This document shows positions 63,423-64,000 of a stretch of 64,000 bases of DNA, one piece after another (the first letter of the stretch is position 1; the number at the start of each line of letters is the position of its first letter). The position numbers and the translations under genes were made by a program. The stretch is from NCBI RefSeq assembly GCF_020382885.2, contig NC_058497.1:17042330-17106329 (forward strand). Direction: 5' to 3'. The notes under the pieces are model-generated. The model did no database searches and had not been told where the DNA came from. It worked only from the letters and a program-made list of their open reading frames with translations. The DNA is from Scatophagus argus (lineage: Eukaryota > Chordata > Actinopteri > Scatophagidae).

Positions 63423-64000
63423 GTAAGACAGCTTTTCTCTGACCGTGTGGACGGCTACCAGACTGACAAGATGATGTGTTTATCTGTCTGTCGCTGCCTC
63501 TTGAGAGCAGCTGAGGGGAGAGATGCTCCGTAGAGACAACAGGGTGTCATCAATATTTGACATGTTATGATTCCGACAACTTCCCTGCCTGTTGCTAGTG
63601 TTTGCTGCCGCTGTATGTTTTTCTTACTTGGAAAGATCTGAGTTTGGGAATTTTTCGAAAGATGATATATCTTGGAGTGAGCTGAAATAGCTCATACGCT
63701 TCTGTTAGTTTTGGTCTGCCAGTGTTTTCTTTTTCTTTTCTTTTCTTTTTTTTTTTTTCTTTACCAGCTGCTTCCACCTTGCAGATTCTGTTTAACTGTA
63801 GCTGATTTGAATATGCTGGAAATGTTTTGCAAGTGAGATGCTGGTCAAACCAGTGTAACTTTTAGGAATGGAGTGCACACAGTATCCACTTTGTCTTTAG
63901 ACTGGAGACTGTTGGTAGACTGTTTACCTTTTTTGTACATTGGCTACAGTGCAGCATGTGCATGCGTTATAGAGTAGTTGTTGATTCATCTTTGCTAGTA
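63423..64000 (+). other. Sequence downstream of the putative 5' exon (intron start)
   Basis: No coding exon. There is a T-rich stretch at about 63727-63760. If the 63.4-kb exon is real, this is the start of its first intron. Confidence 0.4.

Noticed and set aside
1-64000. CRISPR arrays, bacterial operons, phage or integrated virus
   Set aside because: No regularly spaced direct repeats, no prokaryotic gene organisation, and no gag/pol/env or other viral coding sequence was seen. The window is ordinary vertebrate chromosomal DNA.

Overview
The window is vertebrate nuclear DNA, almost certainly from a ray-finned fish and probably a percomorph. The genes are spread over many exons with GT/AG introns. 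Coding content is only about 11%. AC/GT microsatellites are abundant, and several interspersed repeats are of types I recognise from teleost genomes: a Tc1-like transposon, tRNA-derived SINEs carrying the 'CCTTGAGCAAGG' core, and repeats beginning with the 'GGGATAGTTCACC' box. The gene set matches the human 3q25 neighbourhood IGSF10 - AADAC - SUCNR1 - MBNL1. I cannot name the species.

Layout. (1) 1-8961, minus strand: the first seven coding exons of igsf10, a very large secreted leucine-rich-repeat plus immunoglobulin protein; its remaining Ig domains lie off the left edge. (2) About 9-26.8 kb: a gene-free interval with microsatellites and degraded teleost repeats. (3) 26836-34423, plus strand: a complete five-exon aadac (arylacetamide deacetylase) with an intact catalytic triad. 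Intron 1 holds a dead Tc1-like element with inverted arms, which in turn carries a SINE. (4) 34.4-39.8 kb: intergenic. (5) 39785-40980, minus strand: a complete two-exon sucnr1 (succinate receptor) whose start codon is the last codon of exon 1. (6) 41-63 kb: a long gene-free stretch with two outward-facing CTCF-like motifs (45.6 and 47.0 kb), a SINE at 48.2 kb and a U1 snRNA/SINE chimeric retrocopy at 60.7 kb. It ends in a probable non-coding first exon near 63.4 kb, which by synteny may belong to mbnl1.

The genes do not form a pathway. IGSF10 is an extracellular matrix/secreted protein, AADAC an ER-lumenal lipid/xenobiotic esterase and SUCNR1 a metabolite-sensing GPCR. They share conserved synteny, not function. 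The most unusual object is the U1 snRNA-headed SINE at 60713-60937. The first 85 nt of U1 are joined to a SINE tail exactly at a shared GCTGA, which is what RNA template switching during retrotransposition would leave.
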